Origin: Bacteroides mediterraneensis
GTDB taxonomy: Bacteria; Bacteroidota; Bacteroidia; Bacteroidales; Bacteroidaceae
Assembly (NCBI RefSeq): GCF_016900355.1
Contig: NZ_JACJKA010000001.1
Coordinates: 62,001 to 126,000 of the forward strand
DNA: 64,000 nt
Direction of reading: 5' to 3'
Below, in pieces: positions 19,219 through 28,011 of this stretch. A model generated the notes under the pieces. The model did no database searches and was not told the origin of the DNA. It saw nothing but the letters and a program-made list of their open reading frames with translations. The translations under genes and the position numbers were made by a program. Position 1 is the stretch's first letter; every line of letters begins with the position of its first letter.

Positions 19219-19453
19219 TTTTAGGAAAACTCAAAATCGAAAGTTTATCACTATGAAAGGACCCGTTTTTTATTATATTTAAACACAAAGACAGCCTTTT
19301 ATACATTCTTTAAGTAACGATATGTCAAAAGACTCCGAACTGGGAGTAAACTTCAGCCACCATACACACCGCATCGAAAAGGGAATTGCAGAAGAATCAT
19401 AAACCTATTTCCCAAAAGACTTTACCTTTTCTGTCCAACCTCAAAGCACTTTC

Positions 19454-19541
19454 TATGTTTCCCTCCCGCAAAACCTACGTTTCCCGATGCGGAAACCTAC
19501 GTTTCGCGCAAGGAAAACGTACGGCTCCGCACCGGAAAACG
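19454..19541. repeat. Array of four 22-bp hairpin-forming units (type A)
   Basis: Four head-to-tail 22-bp units. Each reads roughly TACGTTTCC, six to seven variable bases, then GGAAACG, so each unit can fold on itself. Units differ mainly in the centre, and the array ends in TAAAAG. The same arrangement with related sequence occurs at 55115-55202. Confidence 0.85.
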
Positions 19542-19574
19542 TAAAAGACTTCTTTCCGTCCGGAAGTATTCGCT

Positions 19575-19605
19575 TTGATAATTCCAGCTATTTTTCGTAA
19601 CTTCG
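19575..19605 (+). promoter_or_regulatory. uvrA promoter
   Basis: TTG (19575-19577), 20 nt, then TAACTTCG (19598-19605), one mismatch from TAnnTTTG. The leader to the ATG at 19632 is about 20 nt, which supports that start. Confidence 0.65.
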
Positions 19606-19631
19606 CACGTTCATCTAACAAGAAAAGACAC

Positions 19632-22409
19632 ATGTCAGAAAATGATTTTATTACCATAAAGGGTGCCCGGGTGAATAACCTGAAAAACATCGACGTACGT
19701 ATCCCCCGCAACAAGCTGGTAGTCATTACCGGATTGTCCGGTTCGGGAAAGTCGTCGCTGGCATTCGACACGCTGTATGCCGAAGGGCAAAGACGTTATG
19801 TGGAAAGCCTGTCTGCCTACGCCCGCCAGTTTCTCGGACGTATGAGCAAACCGGAATGTGACTTTATCAAGGGGATTCCTCCGGCCATCGCCATCGAACA
19901 GAAGGTGACGAGCCGCAACCCGCGTTCCACCGTAGGCACATCGACCGAGATTTATGAGTACCTGCGTTTGCTTTTCGCACGGGTGGGAAAGACCTATTCG
20001 CCCATAAGCGGACAACTGGTGAAGAAGGACAGCGTGGAAGACATCGTGAACTGCATGCTGTCGTATCCGAAGGGTACGCGCTACACCGTGCTGACGCCCA
20101 TCCTTCCCCGCGACGGAAGAAGCATGGCGGAACAGCTGGACATGGACATGAAGCAGGGATTCACCCGACTGGAGGTGGACGGCGAAATGGTCCGCATTGA
20201 GGACTATACCTACCACGAAAGCGACAAGGTGTATCTGCTGGTCGACCGCATGAGCTGCGACGACAGCAAGGATGCCATCAGCCGACTGACGGATTCTGCC
20301 GAAACGGCCATGTACGAAGGCGACGGCACGTGCATGCTCCGCTTTTACTTGTCGGACGACACCCGCCTGCATGTGTTCAGCACCAAATTTGAAGCCGACG
20401 GCATCAAGTTTGAAGAACCGAACGACCAGATGTTCTCCTTCAACTCACCACTGGGAGCCTGCCCTACGTGTGAAGGCTTCGGCAAGATTATCGGCATTGA
20501 TGAACATTTAGTAATCCCCAACCGGGCACTGAGTGTGTACGACGGGGCCGTGCTCTGCTGGCGAGGCGAGAAAATGGGAGAATGGCTGAACGAATTCCTG
20601 CGGGAAGCGCCGGCCCACGATTTCCCCATCTTCACTCCGTACTATGAACTGACGCAGGAACAGAAGGATTACCTCTGGCACGGACCGAGAGAGAAGGTCT
20701 GCATCGACTCTTTCTTCAAGATGCTGGAGGAAAACCAATACAAGATACAGTATCGCGTAATGCTGGCCCGCTACCGGGGAAAAACGATTTGCCCCACCTG
20801 TCATGGTAGCCGGCTGAAAAAGGAGGCCAGCTACGTGCGAGTGGGTGGAAAGAACATTTCGGAACTGGTGGAAATGCCGATTACGCAATTGCAGGAGTTT
20901 TTCCGTACGCTCACACTGGATGCCCACGACGCCCTCGTGGCACAACGGTTGTTGAGTGAAATCAAGAACCGCCTGACCTTCCTGTCGGATGTGGGACTAG
21001 GCTACCTGACCCTGAACCGGTTGAGCAACTCGCTTTCCGGAGGTGAAAGCCAGCGAATCAACCTGGCTACCTCGTTAGGAAGCAGCCTGGTGGGTTCGTT
21101 GTACATCCTCGACGAACCGAGCATCGGATTACACAGCCGCGACACCACCCGCCTCATCAAGGTGCTGCGCCAGTTGCAACAGTTGGGCAACACGGTGGTA
21201 GTAGTGGAACATGACGAGGAAATCATCCGCGCGGCCGACTACATCATCGACATCGGTCCGAAAGCCGGACGACTGGGCGGACAGGTGGTATACCAAGGCG
21301 ACATGAAAGATTTGCACAAAGGCAGCGACAGCTATACCGTGAAATACCTGTTAGGAGAAGAAACCATCGACCCTCCTGCCAGCCATCGCCCGTGGAACAA
21401 CTACATCGAAATCAAGGGGGCACGCGAGAACAACCTGAAAGGCATCGACGTACGCTTCCCGCTCAACGTGATGACGGTGGTGACGGGTGTCAGCGGTTCC
21501 GGAAAGAGTACGCTGGTACGCGACATCTTCTACAAAGCCCTGAAGCGGGAATACAGCGAGTCGAGCGAACGTCCGGGTGAATTTGTCTCACTGGGCGGCG
21601 ACATCCATCAGGTGAGTGACATCGAGTTTGTGGACCAGAACCCGATTGGAAAATCTTCCCGAAGCAATCCGGTGACCTACGTCAAGGCGTACGATGAAAT
21701 CCGGAAACTGTTTGCCGACCAGCCGCTGGCCAAGCAAATGGGATACAGCGCAGGCTATTTCTCATTCAACACGGAAGGCGGACGCTGCGAAGAATGTAAG
21801 GGAGAAGGTACGGTGACGGTCGAAATGCAGTTCATGGCCGATCTGGTGCTGGAGTGTGAATCCTGCCACGGCAAACGCTTCAAGAACGACACACTGGAAG
21901 TGAAGTTCGAAGGGAAAAACATCTACGACGTACTGGAAATGACGGTCAACCAGGCCATCGAGTTCTTTACGGAACACAACCAGAAGAAGATTGTCAAGAA
22001 GTTGCGTCCGTTGCAGGATGTGGGACTGGGTTACATCAAGTTAGGACAATCTTCGTCTACCCTTTCCGGAGGAGAAAACCAGCGCGTGAAACTGGCCTAT
22101 TTCCTCAGTATCGAAAAGGCACAGCCTACCATCTTCGTGTTCGACGAACCGACCACAGGTCTGCACTTCCACGACATCAAGAAACTGCTGGAGGCCTTCG
22201 ACGCCCTCATCAGCCGGGGCCATACCTTGGTCATCATCGAGCACAACCTGGATGTCATCAAGTGTGCCGACTATGTCATTGACCTCGGACCGGAAGGGGG
22301 AGACAAGGGAGGCAACCTGGTAGTGGCCGGTACGCCGGAAGAAGTAGCGAAATGTGCGGCTTCCTATACGGGGCAATACCTGGCCGAAAAACTCAATCCG
22401 CAATCTTAA
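19632..22409 (+). CDS. uvrA: Excinuclease ABC subunit A
   Basis: 925 residues from the ATG at 19632 ([12 protein letters not shown]); an upstream ATG at 19575 falls on the promoter and is rejected. There are two ABC ATPase halves, each with Walker A ([13 protein letters not shown] and [10 protein letters not shown]) and an ABC signature ([12 protein letters not shown] and [12 protein letters not shown]), and zinc-binding cysteine pairs ([31 protein letters not shown]). It recognises bulky DNA damage and loads UvrB in nucleotide excision repair. Length and motifs are normal for bacterial UvrA. It is followed 12 nt later by the kinase gene, which may be co-transcribed. Confidence 0.98.
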   Translation: MSENDFITIKGARVNNLKNIDVRIPRNKLVVITGLSGSGKSSLAFDTLYAEGQRRYVESLSAYARQFLGRMSKPECDFIKGIPPAIAIEQKVTSRNPRSTVGTSTEIYEYLRLLFARVGKTYSPISGQLVKKDSVEDIVNCMLSYPKGTRYTVLTPILPRDGRSMAEQLDMDMKQGFTRLEVDGEMVRIEDYTYHESDKVYLLVDRMSCDDSKDAISRLTDSAETAMYEGDGTCMLRFYLSDDTRLHVFSTKFEADGIKFEEPNDQMFSFNSPLGACPTCEGFGKIIGIDEHLVIPNRALSVYDGAVLCWRGEKMGEWLNEFLREAPAHDFPIFTPYYELTQEQKDYLWHGPREKVCIDSFFKMLEENQYKIQYRVMLARYRGKTICPTCHGSRLKKEASYVRVGGKNISELVEMPITQLQEFFRTLTLDAHDALVAQRLLSEIKNRLTFLSDVGLGYLTLNRLSNSLSGGESQRINLATSLGSSLVGSLYILDEPSIGLHSRDTTRLIKVLRQLQQLGNTVVVVEHDEEIIRAADYIIDIGPKAGRLGGQVVYQGDMKDLHKGSDSYTVKYLLGEETIDPPASHRPWNNYIEIKGARENNLKGIDVRFPLNVMTVVTGVSGSGKSTLVRDIFYKALKREYSESSERPGEFVSLGGDIHQVSDIEFVDQNPIGKSSRSNPVTYVKAYDEIRKLFADQPLAKQMGYSAGYFSFNTEGGRCEECKGEGTVTVEMQFMADLVLECESCHGKRFKNDTLEVKFEGKNIYDVLEMTVNQAIEFFTEHNQKKIVKKLRPLQDVGLGYIKLGQSSSTLSGGENQRVKLAYFLSIEKAQPTIFVFDEPTTGLHFHDIKKLLEAFDALISRGHTLVIIEHNLDVIKCADYVIDLGPEGGDKGGNLVVAGTPEEVAKCAASYTGQYLAEKLNPQS

Positions 22410-22421
22410 CGCATCAAATAC

Positions 22422-23852
22422 ATGACTCAAATACTTGAAACCCTATACAGCCAACTGACCGGACATGCCCCCGAAAGTGTGGAGGCACTGCCGGGAGCTG
22501 GCTCAAACCGAAGCTATTACCGTCTGAAAGGCAGCCCGACCCTCATCGGGGTGTGCGGTACTTCACGCGAAGAGAACGAAGCCTTCATCTACCTTTCGCA
22601 TCATTTCCAGGCACAGCATTTACCCGTGCCGGCAGTACATGCTGTTTCCGACGACGGACTCTGCTACCTGCAGGATGATTTGGGCACGGATTCCCTGTTC
22701 CAGCTCATCGCCCACGGAAGAGAGACGGGAGAATTTGACGAAGTGGAACGAAACTTGCTGAAAAAGGTCATCCGGCTGTTGCCCCGCGTGCAGTTTGAAG
22801 GGGCGAAAGGGCTGGATTTCGGGAAATGCTATCCAGCCGTAGAGTTTGACCATAGAAGCATTCTGTGGGACTTGAACTACTTCAAATATTGTTTTCTGAA
22901 AGCGACGGGCGTAGAGTTCCGGGAAGATTTGCTGGAAGACGATTTCGATGCCCTCTGCCAGACCCTGATGGGAAGCATGGAAGCCCAACCAGTATTCATG
23001 TACCGCGATTTCCAAAGCCGGAACATCATGGTAAAAAACGGAGAGCCTTTCCTGATAGACTTCCAGGGAGGACGGAAAGGACCGATTTATTACGATGTAG
23101 CTTCTTTCCTTTGGCAGGCCAAGGCCAACTATCCGGACAGTCTCCGCCAAGAACTGATAGACGAGTATCTGGATGCCCTTCGCCCGTACAAGTCAATAGA
23201 AAAGACAGAATTTCTATCCCGTCTGCGCCATGTGGTATTGTTCCGCACGCTGCAGGTACTGGGCGCCTACGGATTCCGCGGGTATTTTGAAAAGAAAACC
23301 CATTTTATTGAAAGCATTCCTTTTGCCATCGAGAACCTGCGCCAGCTGTTGCAGGAGGGCTTCCCGGAATATCCTTATCTCTGCGAGGTGCTGCAGCGCA
23401 TGACGGAACTGAAACAGTTTGCCATTGTCCGCAACCGCCGCAACCTGACCGTGACGGTGATGAGTTTCTCCTACCGGAAAGGGATTCCGACAGACGAGAG
23501 TGGAAACGGCGGAGGATATGTGTTCGATTGTCGTGCCGTACACAACCCCGGACGTTATGAACAATACAAGTCGCTCACAGGACGGGATGCACCGGTCATC
23601 GAGTTTTTAGAAAAAGACGGAGAAATCACGGAGTTCCTGCGCCACACCGATGCCTTGGTAGATGCCCATGTGCAGCGTTTCCTGGAACGAGGCTTCTCGC
23701 ACCTGATGATCTGCTTCGGCTGCACCGGCGGACAGCACCGCTCGGTATATTCCGCACAGCATACGGCCGAACACCTGTATGAGAAGTTCAAAATCAACGT
23801 ACACCTGATTCATCGGGAACAACAAATAGACCAATTACTGAAAGCCAAATGA
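22422..23852 (+). CDS. AmgK-like sugar kinase fused to a RapZ C-terminal domain
   Basis: A 476-residue two-domain protein. Residues about 1-330 form an aminoglycoside-phosphotransferase-like kinase with the catalytic loop YRDFQSRNIMV (D196) and metal site IDFQGG (D213), close to the MurNAc/GlcNAc anomeric kinase AmgK (RDFHxxNLM, LDFQDA). Residues about 350-470 match the C-terminal domain of RapZ (YVFDCRAVHNP, LTGRDAPVIEFL, GCTGGQHRSVY at 433-443), the part that binds glucosamine 6-phosphate in E. coli. RapZ's N-terminal P-loop ATPase domain is absent. The next gene is MurU-like with a 4-bp overlap, supporting a role in recycling MurNAc. That the RapZ domain senses GlcN6P here is inference. 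Confidence 0.85.
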   Translation: MTQILETLYSQLTGHAPESVEALPGAGSNRSYYRLKGSPTLIGVCGTSREENEAFIYLSHHFQAQHLPVPAVHAVSDDGLCYLQDDLGTDSLFQLIAHGRETGEFDEVERNLLKKVIRLLPRVQFEGAKGLDFGKCYPAVEFDHRSILWDLNYFKYCFLKATGVEFREDLLEDDFDALCQTLMGSMEAQPVFMYRDFQSRNIMVKNGEPFLIDFQGGRKGPIYYDVASFLWQAKANYPDSLRQELIDEYLDALRPYKSIEKTEFLSRLRHVVLFRTLQVLGAYGFRGYFEKKTHFIESIPFAIENLRQLLQEGFPEYPYLCEVLQRMTELKQFAIVRNRRNLTVTVMSFSYRKGIPTDESGNGGGYVFDCRAVHNPGRYEQYKSLTGRDAPVIEFLEKDGEITEFLRHTDALVDAHVQRFLERGFSHLMICFGCTGGQHRSVYSAQHTAEHLYEKFKINVHLIHREQQIDQLLKAK

Positions 23853-24586
23853 AAGCCATGATATTTGCCGCCGGACTGGGTACCCGGCTCAAACCGCTGA
23901 CCGACCACATGCCCAAAGCCTTGGTACCGGTGGCCGGACGCCCCATGCTGGAGCATGTAATTCTCAAACTGAAAGAAGCGGGATTTACCGAACTGGTCAT
24001 TAACATCCACCATTTCGGGGAACAGATTCTCGATTTCCTGAAAGCCAATCAGGATTTCGGACTGACCATCCACATTAGTGACGAACGTGAAATGTTGCTG
24101 GATACAGGAGGAGGCATCAAGAAGGCGGCTACGTTCTTCACGGGAACGGAACCCTTCCTGGTACACAATGTGGACATCCTGTCGAATGCCGACCTAAAAG
24201 AAGTCTACGAGTTCCATCGGAAGAGCCAGAATCTGGCTACCTTGTTAGTCAGTCCGCGCAAGACCTCACGCTACCTGCTGTTCGATGCAGACAACCGTCT
24301 GCAGGGCTGGATTCACAAAGACACCCTGCAAACCAAACCGGAAGGATTGGTATATGAACCGGGAAAATACCGCGAATATGCGTTCAGCGGCATCCACGTG
24401 ATTTCACCGGAATTGTTTCATTACATGGAAGGAGAGCAATGGAACGGCAAGTTCCCCATCATGGATTTTTACCTGCATAACTGCCGGCAGCTCCTGCTCG
24501 GCGGATACGTGAAGGAAGATTTGCAACTGATTGACATCGGCAAGCCGGACACGCTGGCCCGGGCCGAAGAATTTTTACACCATTAA
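23849..24586 (+). CDS. MurU-like nucleotidyltransferase (MurNAc-1-phosphate uridylyltransferase type)
   Basis: A 245-residue NTP-transferase with the N-terminal motif AAGLGTRLKPLTDHMPKAL (residues 5-23) and MLLDTGGGIKKA, as in the MurU and RmlA/GlmU nucleotidyltransferase family. MurU joins MurNAc-alpha-1-phosphate with UTP to give UDP-MurNAc, bypassing de novo MurA/MurB synthesis. The start codon overlaps the end of the kinase/RapZ gene by 4 bp (ATGA), which is the arrangement seen for amgK-murU. Its last bases also overlap the stop of the convergent lptD gene. Other sugar-1-phosphate substrates are possible. Confidence 0.82.
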   Translation: MKAMIFAAGLGTRLKPLTDHMPKALVPVAGRPMLEHVILKLKEAGFTELVINIHHFGEQILDFLKANQDFGLTIHISDEREMLLDTGGGIKKAATFFTGTEPFLVHNVDILSNADLKEVYEFHRKSQNLATLLVSPRKTSRYLLFDADNRLQGWIHKDTLQTKPEGLVYEPGKYREYAFSGIHVISPELFHYMEGEQWNGKFPIMDFYLHNCRQLLLGGYVKEDLQLIDIGKPDTLARAEEFLHH

Positions 24587-27336
24587 TACCACGTCACGGC
24601 ACTACCCGTGTTGCTTCGCTGATCCCACTTCAGGGCATCGGTCAGCATACTGGAGTTGGCACGGATGGAGAAGTTGTAGGAAGTGAACGGACCGAATACC
24701 AATCCACAGCTCATATTGAAACAGTGCAAGTCACGGGTAATGTTCAAGGTGGTCATAGACATTTCCTTGGAAGTAAAGTCGTATCCGGTAGAATACGTCA
24801 TGTTCCAACGGCTACCAATCTTGAAGTTACCCGACACGTTCAAAGAGTGAGTCAATGAATACGGATAACGCATCTTCTTGATGTTGATATCCTTCGTACG
24901 GTCTTCACGAATGCTGTAACTATAACTCAAGCTGATACTCCACGGGAACTTAAAGGCCAGGTAACCGTCTGAATCGACAGAAGCCTTTTCTGTCTTTCGC
25001 ATATTGGATTTATTGTCCTGTTCTTCGTTTTCCTCCGTATCCTCTTCCTCGTCTTCCGAATCATCTTTTCCTTTCTTATCCTTATCTTCCTTATCCTCCT
25101 TCTTACCGAAGAGTTTCTTGAAGGTGTCATTGTTCAAGGTATAAGAGAACGAACCGCTGTATCCCTGGAAACGTCCGAAACGTCCATAAGACCATTCGGT
25201 ACGGTCACCGACCACCACGTTACCGTTTTCATCAAACTGATAAGCGTAGGTGGCGAACGAAGCGTTCATATTGAACGTATAGCTCTTGGTCAACTTCAGA
25301 CGAAGGTTCATGCTCAAGTCACTCCACCGTTTATTGGCCACATCGTAAGAAAGAGAAGCTCCCAACTGGTCAATCAGACTAATTTTCTTGTAACCTGTAG
25401 AATCCTTGTCCGACTTCATCTTCATTTCAAGGTTATTATCGACCGAGAAACTGATGTTCTGCGACATGTTCTTTCCAGGCACCCCATACACAGCTCCTTC
25501 ATACGGTGAATATTCCACGGTACGTACTTCCCCATCTTCGTCGGTATAAGTATAGGTATCATAATAGCCATAACGTGCCTTACCGAAATCCGGTGTATAC
25601 GTATAGCTGACTGTCGGTGTAAAGACATGGCGAATCTGGATTTCCTTGCTCTTCATGAACAATGGTTTATACATACCATACAATTTGGTGTTCATCTGCA
25701 ACGCCAAGTTATAGTCGTACACACGGTTGAAACCATTGATGGTATCCCGGCGCACATGGTCTGTAGAAGCCGGACTCGGGTCGTAACTCTGCTTCACCTT
25801 CCGCAAATACCAGCGTTCCGTGTAATTGAACGAAGGCACGATGTTGATGTATTTGAACAAGTTGAAAGTAGCCGAAACTGGAATCTTATGCTGCATACCA
25901 TTTTCCCACTGAGTCAACGGAGTCTTGAACAGCAAATTGTCTTTTGTACTGATAGAGTTTGTGATACTTCCGGTATACTGCAAAGAAATTTTCTCATACC
26001 AGCGTTCATCGCCTGCCGCTTTCTTCCGCTTGAACGGATAGATACGGTTCAACGAAATGTTGACATCCGGCAAGGTCATGCTCAAAGAAGAGTCACGCGT
26101 ATTCTGTGTGATATTAAAGGCACCAGAAATGTTCAAACCGATTTCCGGGAAGTTACGGGAATAGCTCACACTGGAAGCCTTGGTATTTTGAGCGTACTGC
26201 TGCGGATTGTACAAGCTGGTCAAACTAGAGCGGTCGTAACTACTGGTGGCAAAGTTCACACTGGCCGAGAACGAACTGTTCGGATTGGCCTTGGCATCCT
26301 GCCGGTGACTCCACTGGATACGGAAGTCCTTCGACACCGAATAGTCGGGCATGTTCTTTTCACCGGTTTTCGTCACCAGGTAACTGGCATTGAAAGAACC
26401 GCTGTATTTGTAGCGTTTGTTATAGTTGGATGCAGCCGAAAGTCCCCATGACCCTTTTGTAAAGATTTCGCCTAACACCTTCAAGTCCATCTTGTCGCTG
26501 ATGGCAAAATAATAACCTCCATCGCGCAGATAGAAACCACGATTCAGTTCATCGCCATACGTCGGCATGATGAAACCGGAAGAATAACTGCTGTTGAACG
26601 GGAAGAAACCAAACGGTACGGCAATGGGTAGCGGCACATCTTCCACCACCAACTGAGCTGGGCCGAACACTACATTCTTCTTAGGACGGACCTTCGCCAT
26701 GGAAAGTTGAAGATAAAAGTGAGGATGTTCATGGTTATCACACGTAGTATACTTACCATGACGCATATAAATCTCGTCATTGGCTCCTTTTTTACCCTCC
26801 TCACTGGTTACGTATCCTTCACCCTGCTGAGTCACAATATTGTTGATGAATCCTTTCTTCGTCTTGAAATTATAACGCATAGTCTTGGATTCATATGGGG
26901 TATCTCCGTCCTTGAATACCGGCTTACCACTCTCCACACCCGTTGTATCGGTCACGCCTCTTGCATAGACCGTACTACTGTCCATATTCATGGAGATAAT
27001 AGCCGAAGTCAGCTCAATGTTCTGGTAATTGACTTTTCCTTCCCCATACAGATGCGCATAGCCTCCCTTGGTAAAGACAATGGAATCGCTGGCTTCATAC
27101 GTCACCGGAGCATCCAGCGGTTCCTTCTTCTTGGCAGTGTCTGCGGCCAAAGTATCTATTCCCAGCGAATCCATCGCCAATGAATCCCGCTGAAGAGAAT
27201 CGGCTGTCACAGAATTTCGGTCCCCTCCCCGCATACGTTTTCCTCTCACGCGCTGCGCTTCGGCATAGAATGAGCAGAAAAAGCCAAAAACAAACAAGGA
27301 TAGCAGTAAATATATGGTTCTTTTAAATGATGTCAT
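24583..27336 (-). CDS. lptD: LptD-like LPS-assembly outer-membrane protein
   Basis: 917 residues from the ATG at 27336 (MTSFKRTIYLLLSLF signal peptide). An N-terminal OstA/LptA-like jellyroll (about 80-220, with YGEGKVNYQNIELTS, ITSxxVYARG-type repeats) is followed by a large beta barrel. A very acidic/basic low-complexity insertion (about residues 760-800, runs of D, E and K) interrupts the barrel region and is probably an extended loop. LptD inserts lipopolysaccharide into the outer leaflet with LptE. It has its own -7 box (27364-27371). The stop codon overlaps that of the convergent murU-like gene. Confidence 0.85.
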   Translation of the reverse strand: MTSFKRTIYLLLSLFVFGFFCSFYAEAQRVRGKRMRGGDRNSVTADSLQRDSLAMDSLGIDTLAADTAKKKEPLDAPVTYEASDSIVFTKGGYAHLYGEGKVNYQNIELTSAIISMNMDSSTVYARGVTDTTGVESGKPVFKDGDTPYESKTMRYNFKTKKGFINNIVTQQGEGYVTSEEGKKGANDEIYMRHGKYTTCDNHEHPHFYLQLSMAKVRPKKNVVFGPAQLVVEDVPLPIAVPFGFFPFNSSYSSGFIMPTYGDELNRGFYLRDGGYYFAISDKMDLKVLGEIFTKGSWGLSAASNYNKRYKYSGSFNASYLVTKTGEKNMPDYSVSKDFRIQWSHRQDAKANPNSSFSASVNFATSSYDRSSLTSLYNPQQYAQNTKASSVSYSRNFPEIGLNISGAFNITQNTRDSSLSMTLPDVNISLNRIYPFKRKKAAGDERWYEKISLQYTGSITNSISTKDNLLFKTPLTQWENGMQHKIPVSATFNLFKYINIVPSFNYTERWYLRKVKQSYDPSPASTDHVRRDTINGFNRVYDYNLALQMNTKLYGMYKPLFMKSKEIQIRHVFTPTVSYTYTPDFGKARYGYYDTYTYTDEDGEVRTVEYSPYEGAVYGVPGKNMSQNISFSVDNNLEMKMKSDKDSTGYKKISLIDQLGASLSYDVANKRWSDLSMNLRLKLTKSYTFNMNASFATYAYQFDENGNVVVGDRTEWSYGRFGRFQGYSGSFSYTLNNDTFKKLFGKKEDKEDKDKKGKDDSEDEEEDTEENEEQDNKSNMRKTEKASVDSDGYLAFKFPWSISLSYSYSIREDRTKDINIKKMRYPYSLTHSLNVSGNFKIGSRWNMTYSTGYDFTSKEMSMTTLNITRDLHCFNMSCGLVFGPFTSYNFSIRANSSMLTDALKWDQRSNTGSAVTWY

Positions 27337-27363
27337 TACCGTTTTCTTACGCAATATGCGGTG

Positions 27364-27371
27364 CAAAAGTA
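27364..27371 (-). promoter_or_regulatory. -7 box for lptD
   Basis: TACTTTTG on the minus strand, about 28 nt before the ATG at 27336. The nearest TTG upstream is 23 nt away, slightly beyond usual spacing. Confidence 0.5.
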
Positions 27372-27425
27372 AGCATTATCCGATAAATAAACGCCAAACC
27401 CTTTCTTATTTATGTATTTTTAGTT

Positions 27426-27962
27426 CTATAAGAAGAGTTTACACCAGGCATCGAAACGGGTGAGCCCTTCGTCTCCATGCTTCTCGATGCTCTTCCGGGC
27501 CTTCTCCACACTCTTCTCCTTATCCAGTTTGGTCTTTGAATAGAACTTATCGGCAAAACAGATAATCTGTTCTTCCAAGCTGACAGGAATCATATCACGG
27601 TGAGGTATCGGCAGATTCTGATCAATTATACTCTGCAATGAAAGACCAGCCCCCGTGTGACGCTCACACACTAAGGCATGACGCGGATACCCTTCACGTG
27701 CCACTAACTCTGCTCCCAGATAGCCGTGACAGATATAAGGATATTTACCAAAACAGTAAATACCGTCGGCATCTGTCTCGAAAATACCAATGTCATGCAG
27801 CATGGCGGCTTCCTCGATAAAAGTCAAATCTAAATTCAGTTCCGGATGTTTCCGGGCCATGGCCAGTGCCTTGTCGGCGACCGAACGACTATGTACCAGT
27901 AGGATGTGTCTCAACTCATTTTCTACCGGATAATATTTATCTATCAATGCAAGTGGATTCAT
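27426..27962 (-). CDS. HD/HDIG-domain phosphohydrolase-like protein
   Basis: A 178-residue protein with the HD pattern: a leading histidine (LLVHSRSVADKAL), then LHDIGIF (the HD pair), a later histidine (GYLGAELV, HALVCERHTG) and a C-terminal aspartate. Such proteins hydrolyse nucleotides or other phosphate esters with bound metals, and the substrate is not known for this one. It is divergent from namZ and shares a short intergenic region of about 50 bp. Nothing links it firmly to the recycling genes nearby. Confidence 0.8.
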   Translation of the reverse strand: MNPLALIDKYYPVENELRHILLVHSRSVADKALAMARKHPELNLDLTFIEEAAMLHDIGIFETDADGIYCFGKYPYICHGYLGAELVAREGYPRHALVCERHTGAGLSLQSIIDQNLPIPHRDMIPVSLEEQIICFADKFYSKTKLDKEKSVEKARKSIEKHGDEGLTRFDAWCKLFL

Positions 27963-27973
27963 ATTAAAGATGC

Positions 27974-27981
27974 TATATTTG
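27974..27981 (+). promoter_or_regulatory. -7 box for namZ
   Basis: TATATTTG on the plus strand, 30 nt before the ATG at 28012. No clear -33 TTG. Confidence 0.5.
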
Positions 27982-28011
27982 TAAAACGTCTCACAAATCT
28001 ATAAAAAATCC

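Larger units (their letters stand above)
19219..19631. other. Divergent intergenic region (413 bp) between the sigma factor and uvrA
   Basis: It contains the 4 x 22-bp repeat array (19454-19541) and the uvrA promoter. The stretch near 19265-19300 is AT-rich and includes CAAAGACA (minus TGTCTTTG), a possible weak -7 box for the sigma factor gene. No ORF is seen. Confidence 0.6.

Noticed and set aside
19454-19541. CRISPR array
   Set aside because: The units are 22 bp head-to-tail with no spacers between them and no cas genes nearby.
22422-23852. A true RapZ RNA-binding adaptor
   Set aside because: The N-terminal half is a kinase-like fold without RapZ's Walker A/P-loop; only the C-terminal domain matches RapZ.
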